A stretch of DNA of 46,928 nucleotides from Pseudomonas folii (GCF_014357575.1 NZ_JACONW010000028.1:1-46928), one strand, 5' to 3'. Numbered from the stretch's first letter, positions 19,371 to 31,403 are shown. Notes: a model not told the origin generated them from the letters alone. A program made the numbers and translations.

Positions 19371-20990
19371 ATGACGAGTAGCTTGCACGCCGACGAGGCC
19401 TTCCTCGGCCATTACCAGTTGAGTCATGACCCGTTCGCAGCGCGGGTGCCTGGCTTCAAATTCTTCCCTGCCCAGCGCAAGCCGGTATTGGGTCAGTTGC
19501 ATCATTTGGCTCGTTACAGCCAGTTATTGCTGGTCGTGACCGGCCCGGTTGGCAGCGGCAAGACCTTGTTGCGTCAGGCACTGGTTGCCAGCACCAACAA
19601 ACAATCGGTCCAGAGCGTGGTGGTTTCGGCTCGCGGTGCCGCCGATGCAGCCGGTCTGCTGCGTCAGGTTGCCCAGGCGCTGAATGTCGCCCAGCCAGAG
19701 ATGCGCGCCATCCTTGCGCAGGTCGTGCAATTGGCCCTGACCGGGCAGGAAGTCTATTTGTTGGTGGACGATGCCGAACAACTCGGCGAATCCGCACTCG
19801 AAGCACTGCTTGGTCTGGCCGATGGAAGTCCTGAAGGCCGCCCGCATGTGTTTCTGTTCGGTGAGGCGTCGCTGATCGATCGACTCGATCAGCTGTGTGC
19901 CGAAGCGCAAACCGAGGGCGAGCGCTATCACGTCATCGAGCTGGCACCTTACACGGAAGATGAAACACGGGAATATCTGGAGCAGCGACTGGAAGGTGCC
20001 GGACAAGGCATCGAATTGTTCACGGCCGAGCAGATAACCGATATTCACGAGCATTCCGGTGGATGGCCTGGCGCTATCAATCAGGTTGCCCGGGACTCAA
20101 TGATCGAGGCGATGATCGCCAGCCGTTCGGCGGTCAAACGCCCAAGTGTGGGATTCAAAATGCCGAAGAAATATGTAATGGCACTGGGTGCTGTGGTTGC
20201 AGTCGGGGTATTGGCAGCAGTGCTTATCCCTGGCCGTGGCGGCAATTCCAGCGCCCCAGCGACGCAGCCTGCCAACTCTCAGGCGCAATTGCCTCTGGGT
20301 CAGGGCACGCCAAGCGCTCAGCAGTCCAACAACGGTGGCCCGGCCATCGAGTTCGCGGGTAATTCGCAGCCGATGCCGTTGCCGCTGGTGGGCAACTCTC
20401 AACCTGTCATGCGCGGCCCTCTGGCTGAAGCGGCGGGCGCGAGCGATGGCGACGATGACGGCGTACCGGTTGGATCTGTTGATCAGCCGCCTACCGTGAC
20501 CACCACCGCGCCACCCGCTGGTGTGCCGGCCGGTGCTGCAGCGTCGACACCTCGTTCTTCCATTGCGCCGCCAGCGGCCGCGACTGCTCCGAAGCCAGCC
20601 GCACCTGCTGCGACCGCGCCGAAGCCTGCAGCGCCTGCGCAGGCTCCAGCGCAAGTGGCAACCGCCAAGACTGCACCGGCCGCTGCCGGAAAACCGGCAG
20701 CCGGTAGCAGCTGGTATGGCAGTCAGGCACCGGGGCGTTATGTGGTGCAGATCCTGGGCACCAGCTCCGAGAGCACCGCACAGGCGTTCGTTGCCGAGCA
20801 AGGCGGCGAGTACCGTTATTTCAAGAAAACGCTTCAGGGCAAGCCGCTGTATGTGATCACTTACGGCAACTTCTCTGACCGCGCAGCTGCCCTTGCAGCC
20901 ATCAAGGTATTGCCAGCGAAGGTTCAGGCTGGTAAACCTTGGCCTCGTACTGTCGCCAGTATCCAACAGGAACTCGGCGCAGCTCGCTGA
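19371..20990 (+). CDS. DamX-like protein: AAA ATPase domain plus periplasmic SPOR domain
   Basis: 539-aa bitopic protein. The N-terminal ATPase domain of the ExeA/GspA type has Walker A GPVGSGKT at 58-65 and Walker B VYLLVDDAEQ near 130. A single membrane segment lies at about 268-288. A long Pro/Ala-rich periplasmic linker follows, and a C-terminal SPOR domain at about 455-535 (GRYVVQILG, then LYVITYGNF). Enterobacterial DamX shares the aroK-aroB-damX position and the SPOR end, and acts at the division septum. The complete Walker motifs suggest real ATP binding. It starts 9 bp after aroB, with GAGG upstream, and ends the pilM-aroB transcription unit. Septal or pilus-related function is inference. 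Confidence 0.88.
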   Translation: MTSSLHADEAFLGHYQLSHDPFAARVPGFKFFPAQRKPVLGQLHHLARYSQLLLVVTGPVGSGKTLLRQALVASTNKQSVQSVVVSARGAADAAGLLRQVAQALNVAQPEMRAILAQVVQLALTGQEVYLLVDDAEQLGESALEALLGLADGSPEGRPHVFLFGEASLIDRLDQLCAEAQTEGERYHVIELAPYTEDETREYLEQRLEGAGQGIELFTAEQITDIHEHSGGWPGAINQVARDSMIEAMIASRSAVKRPSVGFKMPKKYVMALGAVVAVGVLAAVLIPGRGGNSSAPATQPANSQAQLPLGQGTPSAQQSNNGGPAIEFAGNSQPMPLPLVGNSQPVMRGPLAEAAGASDGDDDGVPVGSVDQPPTVTTTAPPAGVPAGAAASTPRSSIAPPAAATAPKPAAPAATAPKPAAPAQAPAQVATAKTAPAAAGKPAAGSSWYGSQAPGRYVVQILGTSSESTAQAFVAEQGGEYRYFKKTLQGKPLYVITYGNFSDRAAALAAIKVLPAKVQAGKPWPRTVASIQQELGAAR

Positions 20991-21341
20991 AGTCGCAGCG
21001 GCCTTATCCAGGCCGCTCACCCAGCATCCCTGTTTTGATCCGCAAGCGTGCAGTCAGATTGACCGCGCGCGTTGTGGTGTCTGCGTCCCGGACGCTTTTG
21101 AAAAACGGGGTGTTTTGGTCAGATCGCTAAAAAAGCCTTTGACTAGCACAGCATCCAGCTATAAACGTTCATAAATGCGACACGAATTTACGACTGTTCG
21201 TCGTTAAATTTGTGAGGCTTTGTGTCGCTGTGTACAATGACCTCCCTTTTGCTCCCGCTAAGCTGGCGTACGTTCAGCGCGAGAGGTAACTGGTTGAATT
21301 GAAAAGAAATTTGTCTCTTTTAGAGGCAGCCTGGTGAGAAA
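20991..21341 (+). other. Intergenic leader region of gltB
   Basis: A perfect 7-bp hairpin (AGCGGCC, 7 nt, GGCCGCT; 20997-21017) follows the damX-like stop but lacks a T-run. The rest holds no convincing gene. Two promoter-like pairs are seen: a good one at 21210-21238 (separate entry) and a weaker TTGACT, 15 bp, TATAAA at 21139-21165. Confidence 0.6.
21210..21238 (+). promoter_or_regulatory. Putative sigma-70 promoter of gltBD
   Basis: TTGTGA (21210-21215), a 17-bp spacer and TACAAT (21233-21238): 4/6 and 5/6 matches at ideal spacing. It would give a leader of about 100 nt before gltB. Confidence 0.5.
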
Positions 21342-21347
21342 GTGTCT

Positions 21348-24300
21348 ATGAAAGCAGGTCTGTACCATCCAGATGAATTCAAGGATAACTGTGGTTTCGG
21401 CCTGATTGCCCACATGCAGGGCGAGCCCAGTCATCACCTGTTGCAGACGGCTATCCAAGCCCTGACCTGCATGACCCACCGTGGTGGGATCAACGCCGAC
21501 GGCAAGACCGGTGACGGTTGCGGGCTGTTGATTCAAAAACCGGACGCGTTCCTGCGCGCCATTGCCAAAGAACACTTTGGCAATGAGCTGCCGCGTCAAT
21601 ATGCCGTGGGCATGGTGTTCCTCAATCAGGACGACGCCAAAGCCGATGCCGCCCGCGAGAACATGAATCGCGAGATTCTCGCTGCTGGCCTGACCCTCGT
21701 TGGTTGGCGCCAGGTGCCGATTGACACCAGCGTGCTGGGTCGTCTGGCTCTGGAGCGTCTGCCGAAAATCGAGCAGGTGTTCATCGGTGGTGAAGGCTTG
21801 AGCGATCAGGAGTTCGCAATCAAGCTGTTCAGCGCCCGTCGCCGTTCTTCGGTCGCCAACGCTGAAGACACCGATCACTACATCTGCAGTTTTTCTCACA
21901 AGACCATCATCTACAAAGGTCTGATGATGCCGCGCGACCTGACGGCATTTTTCCCTGACCTGAGCGATGAGCGCCTGCAAACCGCGATCTGCGTGTTCCA
22001 CCAGCGCTTCTCGACCAACACCCTGCCGAAATGGCCGTTGGCGCAGCCGTTCCGCTTCCTCGCCCACAACGGCGAGATCAACACCATTACCGGTAACCGC
22101 AACTGGGCGCAGGCCCGTCGCACCAAGTTCGCCAACGAACTGATTCCGGATCTGGACGAGCTGGGCCCGCTGGTCAACCGTGTAGGTTCCGACTCCTCGA
22201 GCATGGACAACATGCTGGAGCTGATGGTCACCGGCGGCATCGACCTGTTCCGTGGCGTGCGCATGATCATTCCGCCTGCGTGGCAGAACGTTGAAACCAT
22301 GGACCCCGATCTGCGGGCGTTCTATGAATACAACTCCATGCACATGGAGCCGTGGGATGGCCCCGCTGGCGTCGTAATGACCGAAGGTCGCCACGCGGTG
22401 TGCCTGCTTGACCGTAACGGTCTGCGTCCGGCTCGCTGGGTCACCACCAAGAATGGCTACATCACCCTGGCGTCGGAAATCGGCGTGTGGGACTACAAGC
22501 CGGAAGACGTGATCGCCAAGGGCCGTGTCGGTCCGGGTCAGATCTTTGCCGTGGACACCGAAACCGGTCAGATCCTCGACACCGACGCCATCGACAACCG
22601 CTTGAAGTCGCGTCATCCGTACAAGCAATGGCTGCGCAAGAACGCTTTGCGTATCCAGGCGACCATCGAAGACAACGACCATGGTTCGGCTTTCTATAAT
22701 GCCGACCAGCTCAAGCAATACATGAAGATGTATCAGGTCACCTTCGAAGAGCGCGATCAGGTATTGCGTCCGCTTGGTGAGCAAGGCCAGGAAGCGGTTG
22801 GCTCCATGGGTGACGACACGCCGATGGCGATCCTGTCGCAGCGCGTGCGCTCGCCTTATGACTACTTCCGTCAGCAGTTCGCGCAGGTCACCAACCCGCC
22901 GATTGACCCGCTGCGTGAAGCCATCGTCATGTCGCTGGAAATCTGCCTCGGTGCCGAGCGCAACATTTTCCAGGAGTCGCCTGAGCACGCTTCCCGCGTG
23001 ATCCTCAGCTCGCCGGTCATTTCTCCGGCCAAGTGGCGCTCGCTGATGACTCTGGAGCGTCCAGGCTTCGAGCGGCAGATCATCGACCTGAACTACGACG
23101 AGAGCATCGGCCTGGAAGCGGCCGTGCGTAATATCGCCGATCAGGCTGAAGAAGCTGTGCGTGCCGGTCGTACCCAGATCGTCCTGACTGACCGCCATAT
23201 TGCGCCGGGCAAACTGCCGGCTCACGCCTCTCTGGCAGTAGGCGCGGTGCACCACCGCCTGACTGAAAAGGGCCTGCGTTGCGACAGCAACATCCTGGTT
23301 GAAACCGCGACAGCCCGCGATCCGCATCACTTTGCCGTATTGATCGGCTTCGGTGCTTCGGCGGTCTATCCGTTCCTGGCTTACGAAGTGCTGGGCGACC
23401 TGATCCGCACCGGTGAAGTGCTGGGCGACCTCTATGAGGTGTTCAAGAACTACCGCAAAGGCATCACCAAAGGCCTGCTCAAGATTCTGTCGAAGATGGG
23501 CATTTCGACCATTGCTTCGTACCGTGGCGCGCAATTGTTCGAAGCTATCGGCTTGTCCGAAGCGGTCTGCGAGCTGAGCTTCCGTGGCGTCCCGAGCCGC
23601 ATCAAAGGTGCGCGTTTCGTCGATATCGAAGCCGAGCAGAAGTTGCTCTCGAACGAAGCCTGGAGCCCGCGCAAGCCTATCCAGCAAGGTGGCCTGCTCA
23701 AGTTCGTGTTCGGTGGCGAATACCACGCCTACAACCCGGACGTGGTCAGCATGCTGCAAGCCGCTGTGCAACAGGGCGACTACGCCAAGTTCAAGGAATA
23801 CACCTCGCTGGTGGACAAGCGTCCCGTGTCGATGATTCGCGACCTGTTCCAGGTCAAGACCCTCGACACGCCGATGTCCATCGACGAAGTCGAGCCGCTG
23901 GCGGAAATCCTCAAGCGCTTTGACTCGGCGGGCATCTCGCTGGGCGCACTGTCTCCTGAAGCTCACGAAGCGCTGGCTGAAGCCATGAACCGCTTGGGCG
24001 CACGCTCCAACTCCGGTGAGGGCGGCGAAGACCCTGCGCGCTACGGCACCATCCGCAGTTCGAAAATCAAACAGATCGCTACTGGCCGTTTTGGTGTGAC
24101 CCCTGAGTATCTGGTCAACGCCGATGTGTTACAGATCAAGGTCGCTCAAGGCGCCAAGCCGGGCGAGGGCGGGCAACTGCCGGGCGGTAAAGTGAACGGT
24201 CTGATCGCCAAGCTGCGTTATGCAGTGCCGGGCGTGACCCTGATTTCACCGCCTCCGCACCACGACATCTATTCCATCGAAGACTTGTCGCAGCTGATTT

Positions 24301-25796
24301 TCGACCTCAAGCAGGTCAATCCGGATGCACTGGTTTCGGTGAAACTGGTTGCTGAAGCAGGCGTGGGTACGATTGCCGCTGGTGTTGCCAAGGCTTACGC
24401 CGACCTGATCACTATTTCCGGCTATGACGGCGGGACCGGTGCTTCGCCGCTGTCGTCGATCAAATACGCGGGCGCTCCGTGGGAACTCGGCCTGGCCGAA
24501 ACCCACCAGACCCTGCGTGGCAACGACTTGCGCGGCAAGGTTCGGGTACAGACCGACGGTGGTCTGAAAACCGGTCTGGACGTTATCAAGGCTGCAATTC
24601 TCGGCGCTGAAAGCTTCGGTTTCGGTACTGCGCCGATGATCGCGCTGGGCTGCAAATACCTGCGTATCTGCCACCTGAACAACTGCGCTACCGGCGTTGC
24701 AACCCAGAACGAGAAGCTGCGTAAAGACCACTACATCGGCACCGTCGATATGGTGATCAACTTCTTCACCTACGTAGCTGAAGAAACCCGCGAGTGGCTG
24801 GCCAAACTGGGCGTCCGTTCGCTGGAAGAGCTGATCGGCCGTACTGATCTGCTGGACATCCTGCCGGGCGAAACCGCCAAGCAGCAGCACCTGGACCTGA
24901 CGCCGTTGCTGGGCAGCGACCATATTCCGGCTGACAAACCTCAGTTCAGTCTTGTGGATCGCAACCCTCCGTTCGACAAAGGCTTGCTGGCCGAGCGCAT
25001 GGTTGAAATGGCCAAGCCGGCTATTCAAAGCCTGAGTGGCGGTGAGTACGAACTGGACATCTGCAACTGCGACCGCTCCATCGGCGCACGGATTTCCGGC
25101 GAAATCGCCAAGCTGCATGGCAACCAGGGCATGAACAAGGCTCCGATCACCTTCCGCTTCAAAGGGACGGCCGGTCAGAGCTTCGGTGTGTGGAACGCCG
25201 GTGGCCTGAACATGTACCTGGAAGGCGATGCCAACGACTACGTCGGTAAAGGCATGACCGCTGGCAAGCTGGTGATCGTTCCGCCAAAAGGCAGCCCGTT
25301 CAAAACCCAGGAAAGCGCCATCATCGGCAACACCTGCCTGTACGGCGCAACCGGCGGCAAGCTGTTCGCAGCCGGTACGGCGGGCGAGCGTTTCGCAGTG
25401 CGTAACTCCGGGGCCCACACCATCGTGGAAGGCACCGGCGACCACTGCTGCGAATACATGACCGGCGGCTTCGTCTGCGTATTGGGCAAGACCGGCTATA
25501 ACTTCGGTTCCGGCATGACCGGTGGTTTCGCCTACGTACTCGACCTGGATAACAGCTTCGTTGACCGGGTCAACCATGAGCTGGTTGAGATTCAGCGCAT
25601 CAGCGGCGAGTCGATGGAAGCTTATCGCAGCCATCTGGAGCGTGTCCTGGCCGAGTACGTCGAGGAAACCGACAGCGAGTGGGGCCGTAACGTCTGGGAA
25701 AACCTGGACGATTACCTGCGCCGCTTCTGGATGGTCAAGCCGAAGGCTGCTTCGCTGAAGTCGTTGCTCTCCAGCACCCGCGCGAATCCGCAGTAA
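21348..25796 (+). CDS. gltB: Glutamate synthase (NADPH) large subunit
   Basis: Converts 2-oxoglutarate and glutamine to two glutamates; 1482 aa. The ATG at 21348 is preferred over the GTG two codons upstream because it gives [14 protein letters not shown] followed by Cys15, the N-terminal nucleophile of the class II glutamine amidotransferase domain after leader removal. A central linker domain and an FMN-binding synthase barrel follow. The Cys motif for the 3Fe-4S cluster is at about 1101-1113 ([12 protein letters not shown]). The C-terminal GXGXG beta-helix domain has repeated GGxL-type turns. It forms the ammonia-assimilating complex with GltD, encoded 121 bp downstream. Confidence 0.97.
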   Translation: MKAGLYHPDEFKDNCGFGLIAHMQGEPSHHLLQTAIQALTCMTHRGGINADGKTGDGCGLLIQKPDAFLRAIAKEHFGNELPRQYAVGMVFLNQDDAKADAARENMNREILAAGLTLVGWRQVPIDTSVLGRLALERLPKIEQVFIGGEGLSDQEFAIKLFSARRRSSVANAEDTDHYICSFSHKTIIYKGLMMPRDLTAFFPDLSDERLQTAICVFHQRFSTNTLPKWPLAQPFRFLAHNGEINTITGNRNWAQARRTKFANELIPDLDELGPLVNRVGSDSSSMDNMLELMVTGGIDLFRGVRMIIPPAWQNVETMDPDLRAFYEYNSMHMEPWDGPAGVVMTEGRHAVCLLDRNGLRPARWVTTKNGYITLASEIGVWDYKPEDVIAKGRVGPGQIFAVDTETGQILDTDAIDNRLKSRHPYKQWLRKNALRIQATIEDNDHGSAFYNADQLKQYMKMYQVTFEERDQVLRPLGEQGQEAVGSMGDDTPMAILSQRVRSPYDYFRQQFAQVTNPPIDPLREAIVMSLEICLGAERNIFQESPEHASRVILSSPVISPAKWRSLMTLERPGFERQIIDLNYDESIGLEAAVRNIADQAEEAVRAGRTQIVLTDRHIAPGKLPAHASLAVGAVHHRLTEKGLRCDSNILVETATARDPHHFAVLIGFGASAVYPFLAYEVLGDLIRTGEVLGDLYEVFKNYRKGITKGLLKILSKMGISTIASYRGAQLFEAIGLSEAVCELSFRGVPSRIKGARFVDIEAEQKLLSNEAWSPRKPIQQGGLLKFVFGGEYHAYNPDVVSMLQAAVQQGDYAKFKEYTSLVDKRPVSMIRDLFQVKTLDTPMSIDEVEPLAEILKRFDSAGISLGALSPEAHEALAEAMNRLGARSNSGEGGEDPARYGTIRSSKIKQIATGRFGVTPEYLVNADVLQIKVAQGAKPGEGGQLPGGKVNGLIAKLRYAVPGVTLISPPPHHDIYSIEDLSQLIFDLKQVNPDALVSVKLVAEAGVGTIAAGVAKAYADLITISGYDGGTGASPLSSIKYAGAPWELGLAETHQTLRGNDLRGKVRVQTDGGLKTGLDVIKAAILGAESFGFGTAPMIALGCKYLRICHLNNCATGVATQNEKLRKDHYIGTVDMVINFFTYVAEETREWLAKLGVRSLEELIGRTDLLDILPGETAKQQHLDLTPLLGSDHIPADKPQFSLVDRNPPFDKGLLAERMVEMAKPAIQSLSGGEYELDICNCDRSIGARISGEIAKLHGNQGMNKAPITFRFKGTAGQSFGVWNAGGLNMYLEGDANDYVGKGMTAGKLVIVPPKGSPFKTQESAIIGNTCLYGATGGKLFAAGTAGERFAVRNSGAHTIVEGTGDHCCEYMTGGFVCVLGKTGYNFGSGMTGGFAYVLDLDNSFVDRVNHELVEIQRISGESMEAYRSHLERVLAEYVEETDSEWGRNVWENLDDYLRRFWMVKPKAASLKSLLSSTRANPQ

Positions 25797-25867
25797 CTGC
25801 AGCTTTAAGCGGCAAGCTTCAAGCCGCAAGTTAACAGCAGTGCGTGATTTGCCTGCGAATATGATTC

Positions 25868-25900
25868 TGGCAGCTTCAGGTTTGTCGCCTGAAGCTGCCA
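25868..25900 (+). other. Strong hairpin between gltB and gltD
   Basis: A perfect 13-bp stem, TGGCAGCTTCAGG with CCTGAAGCTGCCA and a 7-nt loop. No T-run follows. It ends 17 bp before the gltD ATG, so it could set subunit ratio by RNA stability or partial termination (inference). A weaker 5-bp GCGGC/GCCGC repeat lies just upstream at about 25809. Confidence 0.6.
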
Positions 25901-25905
25901 TGTAG

Positions 25906-27336
<1,431 letters not shown>

Positions 27337-27803
27337 TCGCAGGTTCGGTGATTATCCGTCGGACCGGCCTTAGCCGTGAGGGCGTCATTTGCAACAACAC
27401 CTATCCAGGGTGTGGCTGCTGCTCGCGGCTAAAGCCGCTCCTGCGGCGGGGTGGTCATCTGTAGGAGTGAGCTTGCTCGCGATGAAGACGACACAGTCCG
27501 CCTGATGGGCCGCATGATTCGCGGGCAAGCCTCGCTGTCACAGGGGTGTGGCGTGCCGTCGTGGGACTGGCTTTAGCCGGGAATAGATCCTCGTGTTTGA
27601 AGAAATCATGCCCTCGCACAAATCCAAACATTGAGTTTGACGCGTCGCCTCTGTAGGACCTGCCGAAGGTTGCGAGAACGCTGTATCAGACCGACTGCAT
27701 TCGTCGCCGTCGCAACCTCGGAGCGTTCCTGTCAGGGGCAATTAATCAAATGATTTGCGCTGTTTGATGAACTGCACCCCCGCGACAAATCGACCCGATA
27801 GAT
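27337..27803. repeat. REP-rich non-coding region between gltD and hemE
   Basis: No gene is supported here. The stretch holds an inverted pair of the CGGCTAAAGCCG type (27358-27383 and 27420-27446), a mixed pair (27460-27483, GGAGTGAGCTTGCTCGCGA, with 27516-27543, GCGGGCAAGCCTCGCTG), a lone CGGCTAAAGCC-type copy (27559-27584), and a decayed pair of the GCTGCCGAAGG type (27651-27676 and 27709-27736). The arms are more diverged than those of other REPINs in the window, suggesting an old accumulation site. Confidence 0.75.
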
Positions 27804-27831
27804 AAAAGGCACGGCTCTGGCCGTGCCTTTT
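27804..27831 (+). terminator. Terminator-like hairpin upstream of hemE
   Basis: AAAAGGCACGGC, loop TCTG, GCCGTGCCTTTT: a perfect 12-bp stem ending in four T. The symmetric A/T ends could terminate in both directions. It lies 47 bp before the hemE ATG, so a hemE promoter would have to be downstream of it or read through it. Confidence 0.65.
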
Positions 27832-27878
27832 GCGTCTGCGTCTGAGAAAATGCCCGCACTTTTTTTGCGGATGCCGAC

Positions 27879-28943
27879 ATGACTGCCCTGAAGAACGACC
27901 GTTTCCTTCGTGCCCTGCTCAAGCAACCCGTGGACATTACCCCTGTCTGGATGATGCGCCAGGCCGGGCGCTATCTGCCGGAATACCGCGCCAGTCGGGC
28001 CAAAGCCGGGGACTTCATGAGCTTGTGCATGAACCCGGAATTCGCCTGCGAAGTCACGTTGCAACCGCTCGAGCGTTATCCGCTGGACGCTGCAATTCTA
28101 TTCTCCGACATCCTGACCATTCCGGATGCCATGGGGTTGGGCCTGTACTTTGAAACCGGCGAAGGCCCGCGCTTCAAGAAAACCGTCAACACAATGGCCG
28201 ATATCGAGGCCTTGCCGATCCCTGATCCGCAAAAAGACCTCGGTTATGTGATGGACGCCGTCAGCACTATTCGTCGCGAACTGAATGGCCGTGTGCCGCT
28301 GATTGGTTTCTCCGGCAGCCCATGGACCCTCGCCACCTATATGGTCGAAGGCGGTTCGTCGAAGGACCATCGCAAGTCGAAAGCCATGCTTTACGAAAAC
28401 CCGCAGGCCATGCACTTGCTGCTGGACAAGCTGGCGGACTCGGTCATTGCTTACCTCAACGGCCAGATCCTGGCAGGCGCGCAGGCGGTGCAAGTGTTCG
28501 ACAGCTGGGGCGGTAGCCTTTCCGATGCCGCCTACCAGGAGTTCTCGCTGGCGTACATGCGCAAGATCGTCAACGGTCTGATTCGCGAGCACGACGGGCG
28601 CAAGGTCCCGGTCATCCTGTTCACCAAAGGCGGCGGTCTGTGGCTGGAAAGCATGGCTGACACCGGCGCTGACGCACTGGGTCTGGACTGGACCACCAAC
28701 ATCGGCGACGCCCGTCGTCGCGTGGGTGACAAGGTCGCACTGCAAGGCAACATGGACCCGTCAGTGTTGTACGCCAGCCCGCAAGCCATTCGCGCCGAAG
28801 TGGCGCGCATCCTCGCCAGCTATGGCAGCGGCAATGGCCACGTCTTCAACCTCGGCCACGGCATCACGCCTGAAGTTGACCCTGCACATGCCGGTGCTTT
28901 CATTGAAGCGGTGCATGAGTTGTCGGCGCAGTATCACGGTTAA
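27879..28943 (+). CDS. hemE: Uroporphyrinogen decarboxylase
   Basis: Removes four carboxyl groups from uroporphyrinogen III to give coproporphyrinogen III in haem biosynthesis; 354 aa, the usual length. The family signature [16 protein letters not shown] lies at 22-37 and includes the substrate-binding arginines. [17 protein letters not shown], the VFDSWGG segment and the final [10 protein letters not shown], with its catalytic-site His, are all present. The ribosome site is weak (GCGGA before the ATG). A short CCGCA / TGCGG hairpin with a T-rich loop overlaps it. Confidence 0.97.
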   Translation: MTALKNDRFLRALLKQPVDITPVWMMRQAGRYLPEYRASRAKAGDFMSLCMNPEFACEVTLQPLERYPLDAAILFSDILTIPDAMGLGLYFETGEGPRFKKTVNTMADIEALPIPDPQKDLGYVMDAVSTIRRELNGRVPLIGFSGSPWTLATYMVEGGSSKDHRKSKAMLYENPQAMHLLLDKLADSVIAYLNGQILAGAQAVQVFDSWGGSLSDAAYQEFSLAYMRKIVNGLIREHDGRKVPVILFTKGGGLWLESMADTGADALGLDWTTNIGDARRRVGDKVALQGNMDPSVLYASPQAIRAEVARILASYGSGNGHVFNLGHGITPEVDPAHAGAFIEAVHELSAQYHG

Positions 28944-28952
28944 TGCAATGAC

Positions 28953-29028
28953 CCTGTAGGTGCTGCCGAACGCTGCGAAGGTGTATTCCTGACACACCGC
29001 TTTCGCAGCCTTTGGCAGCTCCTACAGG
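28953..29028. repeat. REPIN after hemE
   Basis: Arms of the GCTGCCGAA...GCTGCGAA type at 28953-28980 and 29001-29028, with a few mismatches. It lies between the convergent hemE and MFS transporter genes and ends 6 bp from the transporter stop. Confidence 0.85.
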
Positions 29029-29034
29029 GAGCGC

Positions 29035-30309
29035 TTATATTTGTGTCTTTACCTGCAACGGCGGTAACTTCGCCAACCTCAGCGCCACCGCCAGTGCAAT
29101 CAACAGCAGCACGCCAATAAACAACCCGATGCCGTGCCACCCGCCGTAATGCCAGCACACGCCGCCCGCCGTTCCGGCGACGCTTGAGCCTGCGTAGTAA
29201 CTGAACAGATAAAGTGACGACGCCTGGCCTTTGGCTTTGAGTGCTCGTCGGCCTATCCAGCTACTGGCCACTGAGTGGGCACCGAAGAAGCCGAAGGTGA
29301 ACATCAGCACGCCAATGACTACCAGCGCCAATGGCTCAAACATCGTCAGGGCCATGCCTGCCAACATCAACACGATGACCGCCCACAGCACTTGGCGTCG
29401 GCCGAGTTTGTCCGCCAGCGAACCAATCTTCGCCGAGCTGTAGATGCCCGACAGATAGACCACCGAAAACAACCCCACCACCGCCTGACTCAAGTGATAG
29501 GGCTCGGCCAGCAGGCGATAGCCAATGTAGTTGAACAGGGTCACGAAGCTGCCCATCAGCAGGAACGCTTCGAGGAACAGCAATGGCAGGCCCGCATCGC
29601 GAAACTGCATGACGAACCCATCAATCAGGCTGCGCGGCTGCAGTGACCGTGCGCGGAAGTTGCGCGACTCCGGGAGGATTTTCCAGAACACTGCCGCCGC
29701 TATGAGTGCCAGGACACCCACCACCATCAACGCAACATGCCAGCTGACGTAGTCGATCAATACGCCAGTGATGACCCGGCCGCTCATGCCGCCAATCGCG
29801 TTGCCGCCAATGTACAAACCCATGGCCAGACCAATGTGGTTCGGATGAATCTCTTCGCTGAGATAGGTCATCGCCACCGCCGCCAGCCCGCTCAGGGACA
29901 GGCCCACGAACGCTCGAGTGATCAGCACGCCTTCCCAGCTCGGCATCAATGCACTGGCGAGGGTGAAGATCGCCGCGCAAAACAGCGCCAGTACCATCAC
30001 CGGCTTGCGCCCGAGGCGGTCGGAGATCGGCCCGGTAATCAGCAAACCGATCGCCAGCATGCCGGTCGACACAGAAAGAATCAGGCTGCTCTGCGCCGCA
30101 TTGATCGAGAACTCTCTGGAGAGCACCGGCATCATCGGCTGCACGCAATACAGCAGCGCAAACGTCGCGAAACCGCCCGCGAACAGCGCCAGCACCGTGC
30201 GCATGAACAGCGGCGTGTCTTTCTCGATATAAACGTCGCCCAAGGGGATGGCCGCTTCAATCGTTGTCGACTGGGTTTGAGGAGCGCAAGGGCTGACGGC
30301 AGTGTTCAC
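29035..30309 (-). CDS. MFS transporter (YnfM-like efflux family)
   Basis: Major facilitator, 424 aa from the GTG at 30309, which has GAGG 6 nt upstream. Earlier in-frame starts overlap the promoter and are unlikely. A roughly 35-residue cytoplasmic tail is followed by 12 predicted membrane helices. Motif A of the first half, GPISDRLGRKPVM, is clear. An inner-membrane drug/proton or sugar-type exporter is likely; the substrate is unknown. It is divergent from an adjacent LysR regulator, the same arrangement as ynfM/ynfL in E. coli, so the regulator probably controls it. Confidence 0.85.
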   Translation of the reverse strand: MNTAVSPCAPQTQSTTIEAAIPLGDVYIEKDTPLFMRTVLALFAGGFATFALLYCVQPMMPVLSREFSINAAQSSLILSVSTGMLAIGLLITGPISDRLGRKPVMVLALFCAAIFTLASALMPSWEGVLITRAFVGLSLSGLAAVAMTYLSEEIHPNHIGLAMGLYIGGNAIGGMSGRVITGVLIDYVSWHVALMVVGVLALIAAAVFWKILPESRNFRARSLQPRSLIDGFVMQFRDAGLPLLFLEAFLLMGSFVTLFNYIGYRLLAEPYHLSQAVVGLFSVVYLSGIYSSAKIGSLADKLGRRQVLWAVIVLMLAGMALTMFEPLALVVIGVLMFTFGFFGAHSVASSWIGRRALKAKGQASSLYLFSYYAGSSVAGTAGGVCWHYGGWHGIGLFIGVLLLIALAVALRLAKLPPLQVKTQI

Positions 30310-30350
30310 GGTGGACCTCAAAGAGCGTCTGGCGGGCAATGAGAAAAAAG

Positions 30351-30378
30351 AATATAGCTCGCTAATCATTCTTTCCAA
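30351..30378 (-). promoter_or_regulatory. Putative promoter of the MFS transporter gene
   Basis: On the minus strand, TTGGAA (30373-30378), a 16-bp spacer and TATATT (30351-30356). The region up to the regulator gene is AT-rich and would hold any LysR-type operator, but no single T-N11-A site stands out. Confidence 0.5.
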
Positions 30379-30426
30379 TATATTGTTCGACCTGTTTGAT
30401 AGGTAAAACGACTTAATGGAAGGTCC

Positions 30427-31323
30427 ATGGAATTACGTCATCTGCGCTACTTCATTGCTGTTGCCGAAGAGCTGCACTTTGGTCGCGCTGCGCAAGTTCT
30501 GGGCATTTCCCAGCCACCGCTGAGTCAGCAGATTCAGGCGCTGGAGCAGGAACTGGGCACGCGTCTGTTTGATCGCACCAATCGCCGCGTGGAGTTAAGT
30601 GAGGCGGGGCGACTGTTCCTCGACGAAGCGCGCCTGGTGCTGGCGCAGGTCGACAAGGCCGCCGACGTCGCGCGCCGTGCGCAATTGGGAGAACTGGGGG
30701 AGTTGAAGATCGGCTTCACCACGTCGGCACCGTTCACATCGAGTATCCCCCAGGCGATCTTCGCGTTTCGGCAACGCTTCCCTGCCGTGCACCTGGCCTT
30801 GCAGGAAATGAACAGCATGGAAGTGGCCGCGCAACTGGAAGATCAATCCATTCAGGTCGGCATCATGCGGCCTCTGGCGTTGCCGGAATCACTGGTTGTG
30901 GTCGAACTGCTGCGCGAGCCGTTAGTGGCGATCATCAATGCCGGTCATCCGTTGGCGCAGGGCAGCGAGCAGGGCCTGCACTTGTCGGAACTGGCAAACG
31001 AGCCGTTCGTGTTCTTCCCGCGCACCTATGGCAGCGGCTTGTACGCGCAACTGATGGGACTGGCCAGAGCCGCTGGTTTCACGCCGTTAATCACCCAGGA
31101 AGCGGGTGAGGTCATGACCATCATCGGTCTGGTCGCCGCGGGCCTTGGCGTGACGGTGTTGCCCGCCTCTTATCGGCGCATGCGCATTGATGGCGTGGTT
31201 TATCGAACATTGCTTGACCCGGAGGCCACCAGCGCCGTCTGGCTGGTGCAGCGCAAGGATCAGCAATCACCTATGGCCAGGGCTTTTGTCGAGCTGGTGA
31301 CGCGCCGAACGGAGGACAAGTAG
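30427..31323 (+). CDS. LysR-family transcriptional regulator
   Basis: 298-aa LTTR. The winged helix-turn-helix at about 1-60 (MELRHLRYFIAVAEELHFGRAAQVLGIS is the typical opening, shown here only to residue 20: MELRHLRYFIAVAEELHFGR) is followed by a linker helix and a periplasmic-binding-protein-like effector domain (about 90-290). It is divergent from the MFS transporter gene with a 117-bp gap, which suggests local control of that transporter. The ligand is not predictable. Confidence 0.9.
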   Translation: MELRHLRYFIAVAEELHFGRAAQVLGISQPPLSQQIQALEQELGTRLFDRTNRRVELSEAGRLFLDEARLVLAQVDKAADVARRAQLGELGELKIGFTTSAPFTSSIPQAIFAFRQRFPAVHLALQEMNSMEVAAQLEDQSIQVGIMRPLALPESLVVVELLREPLVAIINAGHPLAQGSEQGLHLSELANEPFVFFPRTYGSGLYAQLMGLARAAGFTPLITQEAGEVMTIIGLVAAGLGVTVLPASYRRMRIDGVVYRTLLDPEATSAVWLVQRKDQQSPMARAFVELVTRRTEDK

Positions 31324-31403
31324 CCAATTAATCGAGGCCTTGAGGTCAAGTTCTGCTGGCCGAAGTCGAGACAATTTAAAGACCTTTCCAGTTTCGGTGA
31401 TCT

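Noticed and set aside
21139..21165. TTGACT / TATAAA pair upstream of gltB
   Set aside because: The spacer is only 15 bp; the TTGTGA / TACAAT pair downstream has ideal spacing. It could still be a minor promoter.
21258..23966. A 902-codon open frame antisense to gltB
   Set aside because: GC-rich third positions leave the opposite frame open; the product resembles no family, and gltB on the plus strand is certain. The same applies to long antisense frames over argS (3015-5126), pilQ (15899-17857), gltD (25930-27213) and the malic enzyme (8421-9857).
31374..31403. Sigma-28-like TAAA-N15-GGTGATCT before the chemoreceptor
   Set aside because: The second half matches only 4 of 8 positions, and transcription would start after the ATG.
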